Counted from the stretch's first letter, positions 29,099 to 41,749 are shown. The stretch is 64,000 nt of DNA from Alnus glutinosa (GCF_958979055.1 NC_084887.1:36310620-36374619); one strand, 5' to 3'. Notes: generated by a model not told the origin, from the letters alone. Program-made: numbers and translations.

Positions 29099-30202
29099 TC
29101 TTAAGACCTTGGGTAGGGTGTGCCACCAACCTCCTACCTTTCCTTTTTCTTTTTATTTTTTACAATTCAAAAAATATATATAACCATACTTAATTACACC
29201 CTCTCATAAGATTTGATAATTAGTAGATACTAAATTTGACACTTGAACAATAGTTTTCTTGATTATTGCTAAGTTTGATAGTTAGGTTCTCCTGTAAACC
29301 ACTAAACCCTATGTAAAAACTACTTCTATTATGATTAGATCAATGAAATGGAATTGAGATCATGTGTAATATTCAATAATTTTAAAATCTATGGCATCAT
29401 CTCTGATATGAAAAAATAAAAATAAAATAAAAAAATTGCATCTCATTTTCAGTTTTAGTCACTTCTTCGCTTACTACGGCCTCTCCATCTGATCCTTTGC
29501 CACCTCTTTACCATCGTCAAGCTCCTATCATGTCACCTTTTTCATTGTCGTCTTGTTGTGCAGAATGGCCGAACCACCCGTTGATCGACCTCCCCCAATT
29601 AGTTTTTAAAGGTGTATGTCCTCCCTCTAATGGCCAAAATGGGTAGTTAACCACCCCAAATGTTGTTCAACCACCTTGTGCGACGAGTTGACGATGAAGG
29701 TGGCAAAATATGAATTAAACAGTAGTCAGAAGGTGATGGATGAGCAAATGGAGAGATGACAATGGATGTGGAGAGGTGGCTAAAAACGATATGCCATTTT
29801 TTTTGTTTTTTTTTTGCACATGGTAGATGACATGACAAATTTTGGACTGTTCATATGCCAATTAAAAATTTGCATGTTTAAAACAATATGCAAATTGCTT
29901 TCACATTGTAGATAACATGGCAGATTTTGGACCGTCGATTTAAATAAATAGCTCAAATTAAAACTATTATAGCCTATGCAATATTGCACGGAATCACAAT
30001 CCAATATAATGAAACTCCTTATCCTCGTTTGAGTGGGATCGAAGGCAACACAGGATGACACCTAATGGGATGCCCATGGCCATTTCCAGCCCAATCTAAA
30101 ACAAAAAGGAAATTCAATCTGTGAAGCCCAAATTTGTTCCGCAGAGCAAAAGGCCTTAGATGCATGCTATCATTTCCTGGTCTCCGAAGCCGGTGAAGAC
30201 CA

Positions 30203-30244
30203 TGACGTCAGTCTCTAACTCACCCAACCACTTGCTCCCACGTG
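30203..30244 (+). promoter_or_regulatory. bZIP-type elements in kinase promoter
   Basis: A palindromic TGACGTCA lies at 30203–30210 and a G-box CACGTG, in ABRE-like context CCACGTGTC, at 30239–30244. Both sit about 100 bp upstream of the probable transcription start of the shaggy-like kinase. Such paired sites are known targets of plant bZIP factors; function here is inferred. Confidence 0.45.
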
Positions 30245-31585
30245 TCAAACCAGAGTCCAAAGTTTGGACGTGAAAACTGACTCTTAACTAAAATTGATAA
30301 ATGCCCGTTGGGTTCCGGTCTACCGGGTCAGAATCAGAGTTACACAGAGCATCCAAAGAAGAGTCTCTCTCGCTTACTCTCAGTCAAAGTGTCAAACCCG
30401 TAAGAAACTCCTCTGAAACTTCGAAGACTTTTTCTTTTATTTTACAAGAAAATCTCTCGCTGTGTGTTTGGATCGAAGAAATTGCAAAATGTGAGGGATT
30501 TACAGCTTCACACTTCGCAGCACAGGTAGATATACTTCTGTGCTTCTTCTTAAATTCCTGTTTGGTTTCCAAGAAAAGAGACAAAAAGAGAAGTAGGGAG
30601 ATTTTTTGTTTTTACGTTTTATGGTTGTTTTGATTTCTGGAAAATGGGGGAGCCGAGCTAAGCTAAGATTAGCGGTTGCTTTAGGCTTGGTTCAGTGGAG
30701 TTGAGAAGGTTACGATTTCGAAGGTTTTTGTTTTCGTATATTTACATTTTCTGAGCAAACAAGTGGAGTTTTTAGGTCTCTTTGTTATGCACAAAGAAGA
30801 AGGTCTTCTTCTTTCTTTTTCTTTTTCTATTTTTTTTTTTTTTTCAGTTTGAGGTTACGAATTAGCTGTCACTGCCTTTTGTTTTGACTTGAGCTGATTT
30901 TGGTGGTTACAGATTCGGAATTTTGAGGTTTTGGCAAGTTTCTAAATTTATATTGAATTGCATAAGATTAGGGATGTGGCTGACTTAGTGCTTTATTTGG
31001 TTGCTGAGAAAAGTTCAGAAAAATGCCTTTTATTATATGTTGGATTTAGAAGGGGAAAAATAAGTATTGGGGTATTGTTGGGGTTGTAGGAATCTATGTT
31101 ATCAATCTATTGGCATGTAAATAGTTAGACCAAAATCTATGAATGTACGATATGAAATGGAGAATGTGATTGTGTTTAATCAAATAAAAACTTTATGATA
31201 GTGTACATCTGCATGCTTCTTTGAAATCTATGCAGCTTACAAATACAATGTGGCTAGGTTAAGGACATGATGTTATATATATTAAAGAGTTTCTGCTTAT
31301 TTCTAGGGCACTGATATTAAAATGTGAGCTTATCTTAATACCCGATTTTGATGCTCAGAATTAACGCACTCTTGGTAAGTATATTATGTTTCTCAAGTTA
31401 AATGTTTTGTGATAAGTTAGTTATGGCAATGTGTGTTTAGTTGCTATGGGGTTTCCATGATGCCACACTATTGCTCAGTTTATGAGCTTCTCTTCATATC
31501 TCAATGAGTAGTATGTACCATTGCTGTGTCAGAGTTGTGTGATATTTTCACCTTTTCTCAGGTTATAAAGCTTTCACTTGTTGAC

Positions 31586-31603
31586 ATGGATTGTGTTTTC
31601 TAA
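31586..31603 (+). other. five-codon upstream ORF in kinase leader
   Basis: In the leader exon that begins near 31562 (after an acceptor TTCTCAG), an ATG opens a frame reading Met-Asp-Cys-Val-Phe followed by TAA. It ends 40 bases before the main ATG at 31644. It would be translated first if the leader exon boundary is right, so it could dampen translation. Confidence 0.4.
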
Positions 31604-31643
31604 GAAACTGCATACATCTCGCCTCTATATCTCTTCAATATTT

Positions 31644-34600
31644 ATGGCTTCTGCCGGCATAGCTCCTGCCAGTGTGGCTCCTGCTTCAGCCGTCGGAAAA
31701 CCTGCCGGCGAGGCAATGATTGTTGATAAGCTCCCAGAGGAAATAAATGAAATGAAGATCAGGGATGAAAAAGTTGAAAAGGTTGGCTTCTCAAATATAT
31801 CTGGATGACTTTTTGTCATTGTATAGTCGGTTTTTGTTATATTGTCCATGTCTTTTCTTTATTGATGGTTTCTGTGTGGTAGGAAATGGAAGCAACAGTG
31901 GTCGATGGAAATGGAACTGAAACTGGACACATTATTGTAACTACGATTGGTGGTCGAAATGGTCAACCCAAACAGGTAGACATGTGAAACACTATTTGTA
32001 ATTGCATCAGCTCTAGTTAAGTTGTGGACTGCAGAGAGAATGGTTAAGTATATACATTTGGGTGTAAAAAATTGAGTCCCATGGTGGAAAGATGTCATGA
32101 GTGTGAGTGGTTAATATAGTATAGTTGGGTCCAAACTCATAGGGCTTAAGCTTTTGGGTTGAGTAGTGTCCCAACATGCTATTATTATAGTTTCACTGAA
32201 AGATTCTTCATAGTGTCAATCTTCCTAACAAGTGGTATCAGAGCTGATAATAGTGTATGCTATGGTGGAATGGCACAAGCATGGACAAGGATCCCTGGAG
32301 TAGGGACAAAGGTGTAAGGTGCAGGCATGAACAAGGGTTCTTGGAATAAGAGGCAAAGGTTCATGGCATGGGCGCAAACATGGATCTCTGGAGTAGGGAC
32401 AAAGGTACAAAGTGCGAGCATAAACAAGGGTTTCTAGAGTAAAGGGTAAAGATTCATGGTACGGGTACAAACGAGAGTCCTTGGAGTGATGGCAAAGGTG
32501 CATGGCACAAACAAACTCATATAGCACCCAAGTGATCTTGGAGACGGCCCATAAGATTGATATAAAAATCCGTTTGAGGGGGAGTGTAACAATGTGGTGA
32601 TGGACTCACATGCGAGGGGGCGATTGTTAAGTATACATGTGTGAGTGTAAAAGGATAAAGTCCCACATTGAAAAGATACTATAAGTGTGAGTGATTAATA
32701 TAACATAGTTTTGTCCAAACCCATAGGCTTAAGCTTTTGGGTTGACTGTTGTCCTAACATGCTGTATTATGGTCTCACTGAGAGACTTCCAATAGTGTCA
32801 ATCTCCTTAACAATAACATTACATATACCTCCGCTAAATAAATCACTAAAAAAAAATTGAGAAGTTGGTTGTGAGAGGCCATGAAGCTCCATGTCTTTAA
32901 CTTGAAAACTAAATCCAAAAAGGAAATGACGTCAATAATTGTGGGCATTGAGATATCGTAGGTAGAAATTGCTGATTTGATGCAATAGGTTATAGGGATT
33001 CATTGTAAACTCTGGAATATATATTTTTACAATTCTTCACCCATTGAGGGTAATGAATTCTCCCAATCTCGGAATTGGCTGATCGGTTTTGATCATAACG
33101 GGGAGATTGTGGTTTGGGAGGAGGACGTTGATCTTTGGGATCTTTTGCCTTTGGATTGGGCGTCAGAGGGTGCTTTTGGGGAGGAGGCGTTGGCAATTCG
33201 GGATGTCATGGAAGAAGAATTTCAGCGTGACAAGATGATATCGCACCAAAAGTCTAAAGGCAAGAGGGAGCTTCTGAATCTGCATAGCTCTATCAACTAT
33301 GGCGACGCTAAACCTTCCGCTAGGCATAGCAAAGGAAATGACCTTATGTTGTAGAGTTGTATGCTTGGGTTGGTTTGTGGGTCGTTCCTCGGGTTTTTGG
33401 TTTTTGCTTGGGATCTTTTGAGGGTTGTTTTTCATGGGTTTTTCCCTATGTATTTTGGGTTTGCTTGTATTTCGGGTTTAGGGTTTTGGGGTTTTTTTTT
33501 CAGGTTTTTGGGTGGGGGCTTCTTTTGTAGTTTGGGTTTTATGGGGGTTTCGTCTGGATTTTGGGTTTTATGGGGACTTTGGGTGTTGTGAGTGCGTAAA
33601 TCCTTGTGGGTTTTCTTCTGTGGGCTAGCTTGGTCGTTCCTGTGTATACTTCATGTATACTTAGGGGCGTTTTTCGCTTTTTTTAATAAAGTTTTTCTTA
33701 TTTATCAAAAAAATATATTTATACAAATCTAGCAACGGGTTTTCTGGAGTTGGGCTTCTGAGTTTCAGCCTTTTATCTTTTGGATCATATGATAGGGCTT
33801 CTGAGTTTTAGCCTTTCATCTTTTGTATCATATGTGAGCTTTTAGCATGTACACCACTAGATATGAATACATTCCACTCTTCAGATACTACTATTCTTTT
33901 TCACTCTCACACACATACACACAAAAGGTTTTTTTTTTTCCTTTTTTTTTTATTTATTTTTTTTTAATTTCATGTTCATCTCCTTGGAAAATGTTTTTCC
34001 ATTGCTAGCTAAATAGTACATCATGAGGTAAACCACATACACTGATAAATTTGTTGAATTTGATGAGTTACTTTAACCTTCCATTTGACTTGGTTAAGCC
34101 CTTTAGCTTTAATTTTTCTGATGTGTACTGCAGACCATAAGTTACATGGCAGAGCGCGTTGTTGGACAGGGTTCATTTGGTATTGTGTTTCAGGTGATAC
34201 TTTAATTGCAATTCATAAGTTATATATATTGATAGCTGATTTTTTTGTAGCCTTTTTGATAGGGATTACTGATAATCATTTGAAACCTTAAACATTCTAT
34301 TTTCCAGGCCAAGTGTCTAGAAACTGGAGAAACTGTTGCAATCAAGAAGGTATTGCAGGATAAGAGATATAAGAACCGTGAGTTGCAAACGATGCGCCTT
34401 CTTGATCACCCTAATGTTGTGTCACTCAAACACTGCTTCTTCTCAACCACGGACAAAGATGAGCTCTATCTCAATTTGGTGCTTGAATATGTACCTGAGA
34501 CTGTATATCGTGTAGCCAAGCACTACAGCAAGGCAAATCAGCGGATGCCCATGATATATGTCAAACTCTACACATATCAGGTTACTTATGCTGCCATATT

Positions 34601-37600
34601 TTTCCTTTCCTTTTTGTGTAAGAATGTTGTTGTTTTGGATGTGTTAACTTGGTTATACTTGGTAATAGACTATTTTAGCGGATTTTTGATTATCCAGTGC
34701 AAGTAAGCTAAGAAGTTACTTAGTAAGAGGTTTTTTTTTTTTTTTTTTTTTTGGGGGGGGGGGGGGGTGTGTAATAGAAAAAGAAGCCTTTGGGAACAAG
34801 TTGAGAAATATCAACAAAAATGAGAGTCAAAAGTTAAAATTTTAAATTCGTAAAATCCATTTTTTTCTTGGTTGAATTGTTTCAGGGACAGACCCCCCTC
34901 CCCACCCCCCTTTTACTTTATTAGTGATGGCCCCCACAAAATTTCAGGGCAGTATCGCCCCCCAAAAAGGCAAAAATTTAGTTTCTAGTTCCATCTCTGA
35001 ATTGTTTTATCAATGAACACTACTAAAAAAACTCTAAATATTTTTTCAATTTAGTTTTTCTAGATGCTCTTCAATTACATTTTTTGTTCAACTAGGGAAA
35101 AATCAGTGGAATTTGACTTGACACTGACCATCATGAATAACAAATTCACCTCCTGTTCAAATAAGAAGTGAGATAAATACTGGCTTCCTCCCAAGAATGT
35201 GCATCTTAATATAAATGGCGCATATTAGTATCCATTTTGCACATTGTTGATGAAGACATGATTGTTTTTTAAAGAGAAATAGGTGAAAGAACAACACTTC
35301 CTCATTATGAGCATACCCATTTGGGTATAACTTAAAAAACAACTTTTTCTTCTCATAGCTATTTTAGATCACCTTACAGATACTGTTGATATTGGAAACA
35401 GAACCTTCTTCCAAGAAATAAATGTGATATAATGGCAGTGGATAACATTCTCTTATATGTATTATTGCTATATTAGGGGACTAGTTCTTGATCACCAGAA
35501 TATCCTGTTTGCATATAGCGGCTATACTGTGATATATAACACACCTCTTGGATTTTGGCAGATATGTAGAGCTTTGGCATATATTCATGGAGGCATAGGT
35601 GTGTGCCACAGGGACATTAAGCCACAGAATCTACTGGTTTGTATTTGAAAATTAGGGATATTAGGGATTTTTCCTTAATAAAATTGGATCCTATTACCAA
35701 TACAATTTCTTGTTACAGGTTAATCCTCATACTCACCAGGTCAAGCTATGCGACTTTGGAAGTGCAAAAGTTCTGGTAGTATTTTTTTGCTTTGTCTCTT
35801 GACTTCCTAATGTCATATGCATAGATAACGTTTAGTTGCATGGTTCTTGTGAGAATGGCAAGATCTATTTTTCAGTTGTCAGTTCTTGTATTTGAAGATA
35901 TTAGAATGTAGTAAGATAACTTGAGGTGGTTGATATTTGCATCTTTATCAAGAAGCTAATAGATTGAGCCTAGTTAGCTCTGTAAGTACTTCCTGATAGG
36001 AGTTATGCTACACACACTCCCACTTCTCCACACCCATTTCTTTACACCTTTAGGTGACTTTTAAAACCACCATTGGCTTTGATATGGATCTTTATTAGAT
36101 TTTAATCCAATTGTGGTTTTAAAAGACACCTAAGGGCGTGGAAAAGTGGGAGTATGTGTAACATTACTCTCCTGATAGATACCAACAGAGAGAGTCCGAG
36201 ACTTTCCCTATGTGGTCTTTGCTAGGAAACTAAATGAGGAATAAAACGAGATATTAATACCTGTCTTTGGTGAGTTCAAAGTATCGGTTTTTTTTTCATC
36301 AAGGTTCAGAGATAGTGAACCGAAATTTACTAAGGAACCTTGAAAAATTATGGTATAATATCATCCCCTAACTTCTTCTTCTTCTTTTCCTTGCCTTTCT
36401 CCTTACAAATTTATTTTTTAGACCTTTTAGTTCTTAGAATGATAAAAATGGATGGGTGGATACAGAACCATGGATTACAGATGTGAATTTCTGGATTTCA
36501 TTTGCAATTATGCATGGTCTAGCCTTTAAGACTTGTTTGAGTGTATCTTTTTTCTTTCTTCTTCTATAAGTTTTGCCCCATGATGTCAATGGTATTCCCT
36601 CAGGTTGGGCCTTAATTTTATGAGCTCTGATTTGATTACCTCAACCTCCTTATGCATCTGTTGCTTCTTTATTTATCATCTGGAACAGGTAAAAGGCGAG
36701 CCAAATATATCATATATTTGTTCTCGTTATTATCGAGCACCTGAACTCATATTTGGGGCAACTGAATACACAACTGCAATTGACATCTGGTCTGTGGGTT
36801 GTGTTCTCGCTGAGCTACTGCTTGGACAGGTTCTCCACAAAGCATAAATTTTTTCTTTTTAGCTGGGTACTTTCTTTCTTGGATTCACTTAATGTATAGC
36901 AGGAAATGATTGTGAATATTGCTGTTCTCTTTTTTCTTTGGGCCTTCCCAAAACTTTTAGCCTCTCTTTCCAGGTGAAAGTGGAGTTGATCAGCTTGTTG
37001 AAATTATTAAGGTAAGATGATCTCCTTAGCCTTTTGTGTGAGAGAGAACATTTCCATCATTAGATGAACTTAAGTTTTGATTGATTGTCTTTCGTAAATC
37101 AAACATGATTGAAGAAGCTTTTCGTAAAATAGGTGCTTGGTACCCCAACTCGTGAGGAAATCAAATGTATGAATCCAAACTATACAGAGTTTAAGTTCCC
37201 ACAAATCAAGGCTCACCCCTGGCATAAGGTGAATCCCCCTGGCTTCCATGGTCTACATTTTCTGCTCAAGACGTTTTCTACATGATACTTGCAGATTTAT
37301 CTGGTCTTGTCTTCTTTTGCACACAGATATTCCACAAGCGTATGCCCCCAGAAGCAGTAGATCTTGTTTCGAGACTTCTTCAGTACTCTCCTAATCTAAG
37401 GTGCACTGCTGTAAGTATCTCCATTTGATCCTCCTTATGTCGTGATGCAAGTGAAGGGTTAGATTAATTATTTCTATCAGCCATTCAATTCACTGTGTGG
37501 AAATTTCCTTTATACTGTTAATATGGCTTGCCTTGTCAAAACCTGTGGGTGTGGTTTCTACTCATGTTTACAGCTGTTGTTTCTTGACCAAAAAACCTCT

Positions 37601-38200
37601 GAATGAACAATAAAAATTGATATCCTTCTTGTTGCCCCATTGTGAATAATTCCTTTGTTTCTTAGATTTTAAGTTATGATCCTATATCCACATCATTTAC
37701 TTGTTTGAATGCTATGTAAAGTGAAATGCACTTATTGCCAGTTACTAAAGAAATAACAACATTAATGGCCCGAGGAAATAAAAAACAACATAAATGATCA
37801 TTTCCATGGAATAACCAATTCTCTGCTACTGCCTTATCATCGTCAATCCAATGATCAACTGTTATATGTCTTTTGCAGTTAGAGGCCTGCGTCCACCCAT
37901 TTTTCAATGAACTTCGTGATCCGAGCACCCGTCTCCCTAATGGACGCCCCTTGCCACCTCTCTTCAACTTCAAACCGCAAGGTTATTCTCTCTCTTATTT
38001 ATTTATTTATTTATTTTGGTTGGATTATTCTCTTTCTCTTTTCCTACTTATAACTTGCATGCATGAACTGATCTGGCCAATACCATGTATTTTCAATGTT
38101 GTACATCTCACCTGTAGAGCTGAAAGGAGCAACTCTGGAGCTTCTGTCCAAACTGATACCAGAGCACGCCCGAAAGCAATGCCCCTTCCTTGCTTTGTAG
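31644..38200 (+). CDS. shaggy-related protein kinase, group I (GSK3-like)
   Basis: Ser/Thr kinase of the GSK3/SHAGGY family; plant group I and II members phosphorylate brassinosteroid-response factors and others. Exons: 31644–31781, 31883–31975, 34134–34193, 34308–34580, 35562–35636, 35719–35775, 36689–36829, 36961–37011, 37133–37228, 37327–37410, 37879–37981, 38118–38200; 417 residues in frame. N-terminus [15 protein letters not shown] and [17 protein letters not shown] match the ATSK11/12/13 subgroup. Visible: VGQGSFGIV glycine loop, VAIKK with Lys110, HRDIKPQN with Asp206, CDFGSAK with Asp225, [13 protein letters not shown] with the activating Tyr241, and the TREE motif (GTPTREE) that controls BIN2-type stability. 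A leader intron (about 30526–31561) precedes the coding exons. Intron 2 (2.2 kb) carries a TRIM and a LINE fragment; the intron at 35776–36688 carries a MITE. All catalytic residues are present, so it should be active. The choice among ATSK11, 12 and 13 is not settled. Confidence 0.96.
32041..32813 (+). mobile_element. TRIM-type miniature LTR retrotransposon in kinase intron 2
   Basis: Two direct repeats of nearly equal length, 32041–32230 (190 bp) and 32625–32813 (189 bp), start TG and end CTTAACA/CCTAACA. Right after the first LTR is TGGTATCAGAGC (32233–32244), the complement of the initiator-methionine tRNA 3' end used as a primer site. A purine tract GAGGGGG lies just before the second LTR. 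The 394-bp interior has no gag or pol; it consists mainly of a 93-bp unit repeated about 2.5 times (32265–32510), which produces a spurious repetitive frame on the minus strand. No matching 5-bp target duplication was found. Confidence 0.85.
33019..33730 (+). mobile_element. truncated LINE with target duplication in kinase intron 2
   Basis: An 18-bp direct repeat, 33019–33036 and 33713–33730, matches at 16 of 18 positions and flanks a 676-bp insert. The insert ends in a typical plant LINE 3' end: GTATACTTCATGTATACTTA, then TTTAATAAAG, CTTATTTATC and an A7 run. Its 5' part encodes about 105 residues to a stop at 33352–33354 ([15 protein letters not shown], later [18 protein letters not shown]), which resembles the C-terminal tail of plant LINE ORF1. 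ORF1 is followed directly by a G/T-rich 3' untranslated region with no ORF2, so the copy is internally deleted or derives from such an element. Confidence 0.75.
34731..34767 (+). repeat. T22–G15 homopolymer junction
   Basis: A run of 22 T (34731–34752) continues directly into 15 G (34753–34767) inside the kinase intron; a C-rich tract (34893–34910) follows about 125 bp later. Lengths of such runs are prone to sequencing error. Confidence 0.8.
35991..36178. mobile_element. 170-bp MULE-type MITE with perfect 9-bp target duplication
   Basis: The element is 36000–36169. Its ends are inverted: GAGTTATGCTACACACACTC on the left and the complement of GAGTATGTGTAACATTACTC on the right. The similarity continues into AGGTG(A/T)CTTTTAAAACCAC facing arms. 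The 9-bp direct repeat TCCTGATAG lies at 35991–35999 and 36170–36178. The 9-bp size indicates Mutator-like mobilisation. It lies in a kinase intron and is non-coding. Confidence 0.9.
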
Positions 38201-39782
38201 ATTGCAACATCAGTGCTAAATGAATGGAACCATTGTAATATGATTTCTGCAGAAATTAGTGCCGACTTGTTTGTTGTTCTATCTAGTTTGGACTTTCAAG
38301 TATTTGATTGACAAATGATGCTGGTATTTACCTTTTTCTTTTCATTTTTTGTTTACTGTGGACGCATATTATTATTCTGTGAAGACTTGGGAGTGATTCT
38401 AAGTGGATCGTGTCTGTAATCATATAGTAGCCAGTTAATGTACAGTTGCCTTCCCCCTTTTTTCTCTCTTCCATTGACCAGTTCGGACCATGTGGTTTGA
38501 TTAAAACGGACCCGTTCATCATAATAGGTCCGTTTGACCCGATCACATCTAATTTTGAAATAAATTGAACCCGTGTACTAATTAGGAATGAACCACAAGT
38601 TCGATCTAGTTTGGTCTGATCGTTTTTGTGAGCCGGTTTGGGTGGAACCAATCTGAGCCACTCCCAACCAGGTCAGGACAGATCAAGTTGACTCGATTTG
38701 GACCGATCTAGTCAGTTGTCAACAGGTTTTGGGTCAGTTGACGTTATCTCCTTATCTTTTTGCTACTAAAATGTTGGACAATGATCCTCTCTATTTGGTG
38801 TAACAGTGAGTCCATGTCTAATAATGTCCAAAAAAGAAAAAGAAAAAAAGGACAATCCACATTTCAATGGCTCATTAAGCATAACACATCGTAAAAGTCA
38901 TCACTCTCATTATATAGCATTTGATAATAGTCCACCTCCCCGACCTCTATATTTTCTCATTTACTAAAGTTTTTCTTTACGAAGTTGATCTCATTTTCCA
39001 TTTTAATTCCTTTCCTTCCAACCCTTTGCCCCTTCTTCTCCCAAACGGTTACGAATAAAAAAGCAAGGGAAAGTGCCCTCTTATTGAGGATTATAAAGTC
39101 ATGATTTGTATCTGACTTAAATAAGTAAAACAACAATGTTCTTGTTCTCAAAAGAATCTAATTAATTTTTATATTCATTTAAAGATGAGAATGATTACTG
39201 CATATTTATAATTTGTAATCTTCGGTTTTTTTTTTTTTTTTTATCATATTATTATTATTACTATTATAAATACTGTTGGGGATTATTAAGACTATACAAA
39301 TTTTAGTGAAAAGTAAAGATTAACGAGAGAAAAAACAGGACACATTGAATTTATGTAGTTGGACCGTGTGTTTGTGTGAGTAGTTGACATTTTCATATTA
39401 TGTAAAATCATTAATTATCTTAAAAGTTTAAATTGATGCAAAATGATGAATTAATTATTTAATTAATATTCTAATAGAGTAGATGAATAACACATATTTT
39501 AATGCAGTAAAATAAATGTAATCTTTTGAATACGTATTTAAGTGGATTATAAAAAAGGTGGGTTAAAAAAGTCATACAGGTTTAAATATAAATATAAGAA
39601 GAATATGAGAAGTTAAATAAATAAATATGACCATATGAATTAAAAAATAAAAATAAAAAATCATTTATTATGGGATAGGAGGAGTGGTACAGACACCTCA
39701 ATTCTCAAAAGGATGAGATTTTATTCAAATTAAAAATAATTTAATATTAAATTGATATATATCCTTAAAACATGGAATTGTT

Positions 39783-40625
39783 ACATTTTGAAAATAACAT
39801 GCATTGATAATTGGAAAATAATAATGACAGTGACAGTGATAATAATAGTAACATGCATTGAAAATAGGATAGTGGAAGCCAGCTAGAAAATGTTTGTAAT
39901 TACCTTTCAGGGCTTGTTTCAAACCAAAATGAGGGTTAAAATTAGGAATTTAGATAGAGTCCGACCAAAAAACTAAAGAGGAATACTATATAACTCTTTT
40001 TAGTGTTCTTCTATACTTACAAGGTATCATGTTAACATAGACATGACTTTTTAAGGAGAACGTTGATTGTTTGAGGTTCGCAAAGGTAGTAACTGGAAGA
40101 TTTGATGAAAACGTTGCTCTGTTGGAAATAAATTGATTTTCGTATGTCTTTTTTGGTGCGTGGAGGGTGGGGGGTTTCTTCATGCTGTTTGAGTTCAAGG
40201 CAATTAATAGCTATTAGTTCAATTATTATATACAAACGTGATAATATATTGAAATTAAGCTCAATTTTTATTTTTAATAAGGCATACGAGATGTGATAAG
40301 TTTTGATTAGTTTGACGAATAAATTCGTTAGTTTTTTTAAAGGCAGATGAATGAATGTATTATTTCGGTATATGCTCATAACAATTAATAAAGTTGTTAA
40401 ATCTTATAGGGCAAAAAGGTATTTAACTAAACTTTGAGCAGTCCAATGCAAGTGGTCTTTACTGTACTTTATTCTATTTTTGGTGAAGATACTGTAGATA
40501 GTGGCAGTAACCATGATAGTGACATGCATTAATAATTGGATGGTGGAAGCCAGCTAAGAAATGTCTGTAATTACATTTTTGGGCTTGTTTCAAACCAAAA
40601 GGAGGGATAAATTAGGTATTTGGCT
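39783..40625. repeat. direct repeat of about 120 bp in kinase–DRM spacer
   Basis: The block with GGAAGCCAGCTAGAAAATG and GGGCTTGTTTCAAACCAAAA at about 39845–39955 recurs at about 40517–40625 with small changes, offset near 670 bp. Both are preceded by ACATGCATT and AATTGGA-type words. Non-coding. Confidence 0.7.
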
Positions 40626-41082
40626 ACACCCAAATCAAAAATTTGAGGATATGTTTGGGTAGCATTTATTTTTTTATTATTTTTTAAATATATGGTTAGA
40701 TAGGTTTTTTAAATTTAAATTCTACTCATATTTTATTCATTTTTTTTTTTTTTTTTTTTAATTTTGTTTCAAATTCTCTAAATCATCAAAATATAACTTT
40801 AATAAAAAAAAAATTTTCAGTATTCACAATTTTGAATACCACACTCAAGACTACAAAATTCTCGCACTCGCACTCACCCTCGCCCTCCCTTCCCTTTCAC
40901 TTCCGCTCATTTTCTTTAAATCCCAGTTGACACTCGCCAAATACAAAATTAGTGGAGAACATTTTTTCCATTGTTAGGAGGTGGTCAAATCGCCCATTAT
41001 TATTTTTTAATTATTTTATTATTTATGTGACTAAATTTAAATTATTTGTTTTGAATGAATTGCCTAAATCTTTATAGAATTA

Positions 41083-41345
41083 TGGCCTTGTTTGGCAAGG
41101 GAGATAAAATTCTCCCTTCCCCACTTTACTTTTTTAAAAAAACAATCAACTTCAAAATATTTAAACTTTATATCACATCAATAATTTTTTACTACTATTT
41201 AAATAAAAAAAATTCACTACAATACAAAATTTTTTCACTTTTTTCATGCATTTTTTTTTGTTTTTTTTGTTTTTTTATATTTTTTTACTTTATATCATAT
41301 CTTACTACTACCCCTAACTCATATTCCCTTACCAAACAAAGCCTA
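41083..41345. mobile_element. second MITE-like copy, TTGTTTGG-type termini
   Basis: Left end GGCCTTGTTTGGCAAGG and right end CCTTACCAAACAAAGCC are inverted copies; the AT-rich interior shares TATATCACATCAATAATTTT and TTCACTACAATACAAAA with the element at 6471–6736. It interrupts the left member of the pair of related segments described upstream of DRM. Confidence 0.65.
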
Positions 41346-41749
41346 TAAGCCTTGCAATTCCGTTGTCTCAATCGCATATCATGTCATCCAATACAAACAA
41401 CTAAAAATAACAAGAATTGCAGAGAATTCATCCACCGCGTAAACAATTAAATAGCATCTTACTATCTTGATTTTAGCATTTATTTTATATTATTGTCGCT
41501 ACAACCCGCTAGTGTAACAAAAAAAAATAAAAAAATCACTCTTAGGTATGTTTGAAGTTAATTAAAATGTAGCTGTTGATTGATTGATTGATTGATTTTA
41601 TTAATAAAGACTATAATTTTGTTAAAAATAAATTCACTCACTCTCCCCCCCTCCTCCCACTCTCTCTCCCCTATAACTTTTCTGCCTTCTCTACGTAACA
41701 AACATGGGTAAAAAAACATCATTAAGATTGTATTTAACGGATTTGAGAC

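Larger units (their letters stand above)
22305..30299. other. 8-kb intergenic region, transposon remnants only
   Basis: No conserved protein frame was found on either strand. The left edge holds the polygalacturonase promoter: a (GA)n tract at 22309–22329 and a TATA-like CTTATAAGTA near 22374–22383. The rest is AT-rich and repeat-like, with an A-run near 24451–24468, (AT)n tracts near 23258–23272 and 29064–29092, a foldback transposon at 26669–27804 and scattered short frames with no homology I recognise. The right edge is the promoter of the shaggy-like kinase. Confidence 0.65.

Noticed and set aside
32225..32527. 100-codon minus-strand frame with repeated CPYSRDPC words
   Set aside because: The repetition comes from the 93-bp tandem repeat of the TRIM interior; no protein is implied.
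33361..33591. 76-codon Phe/Gly-rich frame
   Set aside because: It is the G/T-rich 3' untranslated region of a LINE copy; telomere-like GGGTTTAGGG there is chance composition.
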